From Desulfobacteraceae bacterium (GTDB lineage Bacteria > Desulfobacterota > Desulfobacteria > Desulfobacterales > UBA11574), in the NCBI GenBank assembly GCA_002868985.1, contig PKTV01000523.1, forward strand, positions 1 to 19,077: a DNA stretch of 19,077 nt, written 5' to 3'. Shown here piece by piece: positions 15,545-19,077 of this stretch. The notes below the pieces were generated by a model. That model saw only the letters and a list, made by a program, of their open reading frames with translations. It did no database searches and was not told the DNA's origin. Within the stretch, counting starts at the first letter, position 1. Each line of letters opens with the position of its first letter. The translations under genes and the position numbers were made by a program.

Positions 15545-17698
15545 ATGGACCCTGAAACAGTCGAGTTTCCAAATCTCCCCGAACGCTTGAGCGGACTTGG
15601 AGAACTGGCGGACAATCTCTGGTGGAGCTGGCATCCCGCGGCAAGAATGCTGTTTAAAATGCTTGACCGGCAGGCATGGAAAGAAAGCGGACACAACCCC
15701 GACAAGATGCTCAGAGAGATGCCGGTTGAAATTTTGGCGTCTGCCGCTGCCAACGACGATTATTTGCGAAATTATGATGTGGTGCTTTCCCAGTTTCACC
15801 GGTATCTATCAGACAAATCGTGCCGATTTTTGAATGATTTTCCTTGTGATCCTGAAACCTTTGCCGTTGCTTATTTCAGCGCCGAATACGGGCTTCATCG
15901 GTCCTTGCCGTTTTACGCCGGCGGGTTGGGGTTTCTGGCCGGAGATCACATCAAGGAATGCAGCGATCTGGGTGTCCCCCTGGTGGCCGTTGGTTTCATG
16001 TATCCCCAGGGGTATCTTCATCAACACATTCGCGAAGACGGCTGGCAGGAAAATATTCATGAAACCATCAACAGGGATGCCGCGCCGATTTCGAGGGTAC
16101 TTGATAATGAAGGTCGGCAGCTTGTGGTTCAGGTTCCCTTTATCGATCCGGCAATCCATGTGGGCGTTTGGAAAGTAAACGTCGGTCGGATATCTTTGTA
16201 TCTATTGGATACGGATATCGAGGACAACGATCCGTGGAACCGCAGCATATCGGCCCGTCTTTACATCGGAGACACCGAACAACGACTGCGCCAGGAAATC
16301 GTTCTCGGAATCGGCGGCGCCGAAGTTTTGGAAATTCTGGGAATCAAACATTACTTGATGCATCTTAACGAAGGCCATGCCGTCTTTGCCCTTTTGGAAC
16401 GCATTCGTGACCGGATGCTGGAGGGCATGCCTTATCCACAAGCCATTGAACAGGTCAGAAATACCACTATTTTTACCACGCATACACCGGTTACTGCCGG
16501 TCATGATGTCATCCCGTTTCACCTGATGGAAAAATATTTTCATGCCTACTGGCCGACTCTGGACTTAGATCGCGACGCCTTTCTTCAGCTGGGAATCCAC
16601 CCTGAGCAACCCCAGGCAGGATTTAACCTGACCGCCTTTGCCCTCAGAATGTCGGCCTATCGCAACGGCGTCAGCAAACGGCATGGAGAAGTGTCCAGAC
16701 AGATGTGGCAAAGTCTCTGGCCGGGCGCATCCGAGTCAGAGGTTCCTGTGGGTCATATCACCAACGGGGTGCATGTCCCAACCTGGATTGAACCCCGGAT
16801 GAAACGTCTTTTCGATACCTATTTGGGCCCTGAATGGCTGGCCGATCATGACAATCCCCTTATCTGGGAACTGACCGATAAAATCCCGGATGAAGCGCTG
16901 TGGAGAACCCATTACTGGTTAAAAATAAAACTCATCGATGCCGTCCGGGAGCGATCACGCCTTCGCTGGGCCGGAGATCGCGTCAGCCCGTCCATCGTGA
17001 TTGCCGGCGGAACGCTGCTCGATCCGTCGGTGTTAACCCTGGGTTTTGCCCGACGTTTTGCCACCTACAAACGGGCTGACCTGCTTTTTTATGATATGGA
17101 ACGCCTGAAAAAACTTCTCAACGACCGCTGGCGGCCAATCCAGATTATCTTTGCCGGCAAAGCACATCCCGCCGATGATCCCGGAAAGCAGATCATTCAA
17201 AGGGTGTTTAATGCCGCGCGTAATCCGGAAACCGGGGGCCGCATCGCCTTTGTGGAAGACTACGGGGAACAACTGGCGCAATACATGGTTCACGGCGTGG
17301 ATGTGTGGCTGAACAATCCGTTGCCTCCCATGGAAGCCAGCGGAACCAGCGGCATGAAAGCAGCCTTGAACGGAGTACCCCAACTAAGCATAATGGACGG
17401 CTGGTGGATAGAGGGCTTTGACGGTAAAAACGGCTGGGCATTCAGCCACAAAGAAGTCGACGGCAACCGGGATGCTGCGGATGCGGCCGAACTCTACCGC
17501 ATCCTTGAAGAAGAAGTGATTCCAATGTATTATAACGTATCGGATGACGGCGTTCCTTTCGACTGGGTAAACGTCATGAAAAATTCCATTAAGAGTAATG
17601 CAGCAAAATTCTCGGCCCGGCGAATGGTCAAAGAATATATCGAGAAATTTTATGCCAAAGGTCTTGAAAGCCTCTTCTTGAACAAGAATGAAGGCTAA
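15545..17698 (+). CDS. glgP: Alpha-glucan (glycogen) phosphorylase, GT35, short bacterial type
   Basis: 717 residues. It opens 'LPERLSGLGELADNLWWSWH', the usual start of the short-form alpha-glucan phosphorylases. Catalytic blocks: 'AYFSAEYGLHRSLPFYAGGL' (N-terminal active-site loop), 'HLNEGHA', 'TTHTPVTAGHD', 'FARRFATYKRADL' and 'MEASGTSGMKAALNG' with the pyridoxal-phosphate lysine at Lys605. It removes glucose-1-phosphate from the ends of glycogen or maltodextrin. The short type (about 700 residues, found in Thermotoga and many anaerobes) lacks the regulatory N-terminus of the ~800-residue enzymes. AAAGGA lies nine bases before the ATG. The upstream CBM48 gene is a probable functional partner. 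No glycogen synthase or branching enzyme is visible in the window. Confidence 0.95.
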   Translation: MDPETVEFPNLPERLSGLGELADNLWWSWHPAARMLFKMLDRQAWKESGHNPDKMLREMPVEILASAAANDDYLRNYDVVLSQFHRYLSDKSCRFLNDFPCDPETFAVAYFSAEYGLHRSLPFYAGGLGFLAGDHIKECSDLGVPLVAVGFMYPQGYLHQHIREDGWQENIHETINRDAAPISRVLDNEGRQLVVQVPFIDPAIHVGVWKVNVGRISLYLLDTDIEDNDPWNRSISARLYIGDTEQRLRQEIVLGIGGAEVLEILGIKHYLMHLNEGHAVFALLERIRDRMLEGMPYPQAIEQVRNTTIFTTHTPVTAGHDVIPFHLMEKYFHAYWPTLDLDRDAFLQLGIHPEQPQAGFNLTAFALRMSAYRNGVSKRHGEVSRQMWQSLWPGASESEVPVGHITNGVHVPTWIEPRMKRLFDTYLGPEWLADHDNPLIWELTDKIPDEALWRTHYWLKIKLIDAVRERSRLRWAGDRVSPSIVIAGGTLLDPSVLTLGFARRFATYKRADLLFYDMERLKKLLNDRWRPIQIIFAGKAHPADDPGKQIIQRVFNAARNPETGGRIAFVEDYGEQLAQYMVHGVDVWLNNPLPPMEASGTSGMKAALNGVPQLSIMDGWWIEGFDGKNGWAFSHKEVDGNRDAADAAELYRILEEEVIPMYYNVSDDGVPFDWVNVMKNSIKSNAAKFSARRMVKEYIEKFYAKGLESLFLNKNEG

Positions 17699-17722
17699 CC
17701 TGATAAACGAGGAGAATCGAAA

Positions 17723-18322
17723 ATGAGAAAAATGTCTATTTTGCTGGCGCATGTAATGATCCTGAGTATAATTTTGGGGGTAACGGCTTATGCCGGGGAA
17801 CCTCCAAAACCGTTCGATCTAACCATCGGGAAAACAACTTACACACAAGCCCTTGAAACACTTCAACAACGAAAATGGAACTATCAGGAATACATAAAAA
17901 AACAACTGAAACCGATCGACAAAAAAGATCCTGACCGCGGTAAAAACACTTTTTTGTCCCTAAAGCCCAAAGATGTTGAAGGTGTTAAAAAGATAATGAT
18001 ATTTTTTGATGGCAACTCGGCATTAGACGCCTTGATCGTTGATTTGGATCCAAAATTTTTCTATGTTATTTGGGAGGAGTTGGATAAAAAGTATGATTTT
18101 GTGAGTAAAAACCTCGAGGGTGATTATTTTACATCCGACTATCCCCGGGTCTTGTGGCAAAAGGAAAGTGTTTACATCGAGCTCCAGAAAGTAAGCTCCC
18201 ATAGAGTACGACTGGTGTATGTTGAAAAATTACTTTATGAAAACTATAAAGACTTTCTCCATAAAACTTACGAACCGTATCGACGCAAAAAATCAAGAAA
18301 AAGCTGGATGGATGATCTATAG
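17723..18322 (+). CDS. Exported protein of unknown function
   Basis: 199 residues. A signal peptide ends in AYA|GE after residue 24, so the protein is likely periplasmic. The mature part begins 'PPKPFDLTIGKTTYTQALET', reminiscent of small periplasmic domains that start 'F.L..G.t..ea...L', seen in several uncharacterised Gram-negative proteins. It continues with a mix of strands and helices ('VEGVKKIMIFFDGNSALDAL', 'FYVIWEELDKKYDFVSKN') and a basic tail (RRKKSRKSWMDDL). No enzymatic motif, cysteine or lipobox was found. GAGGAG sits ten bases before the ATG. It begins 24 bases after the glgP stop, so it is likely in the same transcript, though a role in glycogen use is not implied. Stop TAG. 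Confidence 0.75.
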   Translation: MRKMSILLAHVMILSIILGVTAYAGEPPKPFDLTIGKTTYTQALETLQQRKWNYQEYIKKQLKPIDKKDPDRGKNTFLSLKPKDVEGVKKIMIFFDGNSALDALIVDLDPKFFYVIWEELDKKYDFVSKNLEGDYFTSDYPRVLWQKESVYIELQKVSSHRVRLVYVEKLLYENYKDFLHKTYEPYRRKKSRKSWMDDL

Positions 18323-18403
18323 CCCGGTATTCGATGACGTTTTGAAAATGATCTGTCACCTCTTAACGGAACTACAGGAACCTTCGGTTGAAAGGAGCTG
18401 GGA

Positions 18404-18628
18404 ATGACACCCAAGCGCATTTCCCTGATTATCATTGCTATTTTGTTTGCCGTTTTTATTCTTCAAAACGCCCAAGTGGTGGAAGTTCGATTTTTATTCT
18501 GGGGCACCGAGGCGTCCCGGGCCATTGTTTTGCTGGTCACCTTCTTCCTCGGTCTTGTTTCCGGATGGCTGTCCGGCTGGAAACAAAAAAAGCCTGCCGA
18601 GGATAAACCCAAACCGAATATGTCATGA
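18404..18628 (+). CDS. lapA: LapA-domain (DUF1049) small inner-membrane protein
   Basis: 74 residues with two membrane helices (about 6-21 and 37-58) separated by 'NAQVVEVRFLFWG', the signature of the LapA/DUF1049 family, and a short Lys/Pro-rich cytosolic tail. In E. coli LapA acts with LapB, the TPR protein that controls LpxC turnover and so lipopolysaccharide synthesis. Here no LapB gene follows; the window shows a repeat and intergenic DNA instead. Stand-alone LapA-domain proteins are common in delta-proteobacteria and their role is unclear, so the gene symbol is by domain only. AAAGGAGC lies about 7 bases before the ATG. Confidence 0.85.
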   Translation: MTPKRISLIIIAILFAVFILQNAQVVEVRFLFWGTEASRAIVLLVTFFLGLVSGWLSGWKQKKPAEDKPKPNMS

Positions 18629-18698
18629 ACCATAATGAAGTAAATATCCTGGCCCATCTTAGATCCCGCAACACGGAGGAGGGATAGGCTTTGGGTTA

Positions 18699-18711
18699 CC
18701 CCTGGAAGGGG
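18699..18711 (+). terminator. Weak candidate terminator hairpin after the LapA gene
   Basis: CCCCT (18699-18703) and AGGGG (18707-18711) form a 5-bp stem with a three-base loop, followed by ATATTTTACTTTT. The stem is short and the T-rich tail interrupted, so termination would be partial. Confidence 0.3.
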
Positions 18712-18730
18712 ATATTTTACTTTTGAAAGG

Positions 18731-18916
18731 GTTAAATCCGAAATTCGAAAATCGAAATAAATCTTAAATTCTAATGCTCAAATGCTCAAAACAATCAAGA
18801 AAGTATTCATTTCATAACGGTGAATTTGTTTTGAACATTAGAATTTTGGTCATTAGGGTTTGTTTAAGATCTTGAAAGCTTACAGCTTTATTTCGGATTT
18901 CGTGCTTCTAATTTTG
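18731..18916. repeat. Imperfect long inverted repeat of dispersed-repeat type
   Basis: The left arm contains AAATCCGAAATTCG and later AAATTCTAATG with CTCAAAACAA (18734-18793). The right arm carries the mirror pieces TTTGTTTTGAACATTAG with AATTTT (18825-18846) and TTTATTTCGGATTTCGTGC (18887-18905). The AT-rich 'TTCTAATGNTCAAAAC' wording and its inverted copy resemble palindromic intergenic repeats I associate with Desulfobacterales genomes. No transposase or long frame is present. It separates the plus-strand gene block from a minus-strand gene at the window end and could act as a bidirectional terminator. Confidence 0.5.
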
Positions 18917-18923
18917 TATCAAT

Positions 18924-19055
18924 TTATTTCGGCAGAACCATAGGCCTCTGACCCCCGAAATGCGGGACAGGCATGACCGTTTCCTTTTCAATCTCTTTCT
19001 TATTCTCCGTCTTTCGGTGATCATCAAATGATCTGAAAAGCCAGATATGCGCCAT
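18924..19055 (-). CDS. Possible 43-residue frame: small protein or frameshifted tail of the edge membrane protein
   Basis: Starting at ATG 19055 the minus strand reads 'MAHIWLFRSFDDHRKTENKK', then 'EIEKETVMPVPHFGGQRPMV' and 'LPK', ending TAA 18924-18926. There is no good ribosome binding site and it overlaps the end of the hydrophobic partial frame at 19024-19077 by 32 bases. Its charged middle looks like a cytosolic tail after a last membrane helix, so it may belong to that protein through a frameshift. It is weakly supported as an independent gene. Confidence 0.25.
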   Translation of the reverse strand: MAHIWLFRSFDDHRKTENKKEIEKETVMPVPHFGGQRPMVLPK

Positions 19056-19077
19056 ACAGCATCAGGGATACAACGCC
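19024..19077 (-). CDS. 3' end of a membrane protein entering from the window edge (partial)
   Basis: The last 17 codons on the minus strand read 'GVVSLMLYGAYLAFQII', then two stops (TGA TGA). The stretch is hydrophobic and looks like the final helix of an integral membrane protein. Only this end is visible, so no family can be given. Confidence 0.35.
   Translation of the reverse strand, partial: GVVSLMLYGAYLAFQII

Noticed and set aside
18625..18687. 20-codon frame overlapping the LapA gene stop by ATGA
   Set aside because: The overlap is typical of coupled genes, but the product is only 20 residues with no recognisable feature; at most the start of a lost downstream gene.
1..19077. Mobile elements, CRISPR arrays, tRNA or rRNA genes
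   Set aside because: No transposase or integrase frames, no regularly spaced repeats and no cloverleaf or rRNA signatures were seen on reading both strands.

Overview
The window looks like a chromosomal segment from a Gram-negative bacterium, most likely a Desulfobacterota (delta-proteobacterial, Desulfobacterales-like) species. The reasons are moderate GC, lipoprotein signal peptides, a lipid-bridge locus of the YdbH/YdbL type whose lipoprotein has the delta-proteobacterial-style 'CVTINIYFP' start, a short-type glucan phosphorylase, and a fossil of an archaeal-type S-adenosylmethionine synthetase. The taxonomic call is inference from protein style, not from a marker gene. No rRNA, tRNA, CRISPR array, transposase or phage gene was seen.

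Layout. (1) Positions 1-1322, + strand: the end of a HAMP-GAF-histidine kinase gene whose frame is cut by one in-frame TAG at 576-578. (2) 1376-1730, +: a good sigma70-type promoter and a small DUF2892 membrane protein. (3) 1778-12112, - strand: a decayed 5' fragment of an archaeal-type MAT gene, a DUF1318/YdbL-like lipoprotein and a 980-residue YdbH-like AsmA-fold protein (two-gene operon), a degenerate reading frame with internal stops, a short MscS channel, an M48 metalloprotease lipoprotein, an SLC12-type cation-chloride cotransporter homologue with an unusual coiled-coil tail, and a tandem two-domain CDP-alcohol phosphatidyltransferase. (4) 12113-12477: a divergent control region with a near-consensus promoter, a long-range 10-bp stem and a 23-bp palindrome. 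(5) 12478-18628, +: a large MscS channel, CorA, a stand-alone CBM48 glycogen-binding protein, alpha-glucan phosphorylase, an exported protein of unknown function and a LapA-domain membrane protein. (6) 18629-19077: an imperfect inverted repeat of dispersed-repeat type, then the 3' end of a minus-strand membrane protein, possibly frameshifted.

Common theme. Most genes concern the cell envelope and osmotic or ionic balance: intermembrane lipid transport (YdbH/YdbL), phospholipid head-group synthesis (tandem CDP-alcohol transferase), envelope proteolysis (M48), turgor release (two MscS channels), cation/chloride flux (SLC12-like) and Mg/Co transport (CorA). Glycogen breakdown (CBM48 + GlgP) sits downstream. 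Whether these form one functional system is unproven. The best candidates for something little described are the tandem CDP-alcohol transferase, the bacterial SLC12 homologue with its added tail, the YdbH/lipoprotein-YdbL pair with no separate YnbE, and the structured divergent control region. Several gene fossils and interrupted frames show that the intergenic spaces here have been decaying.
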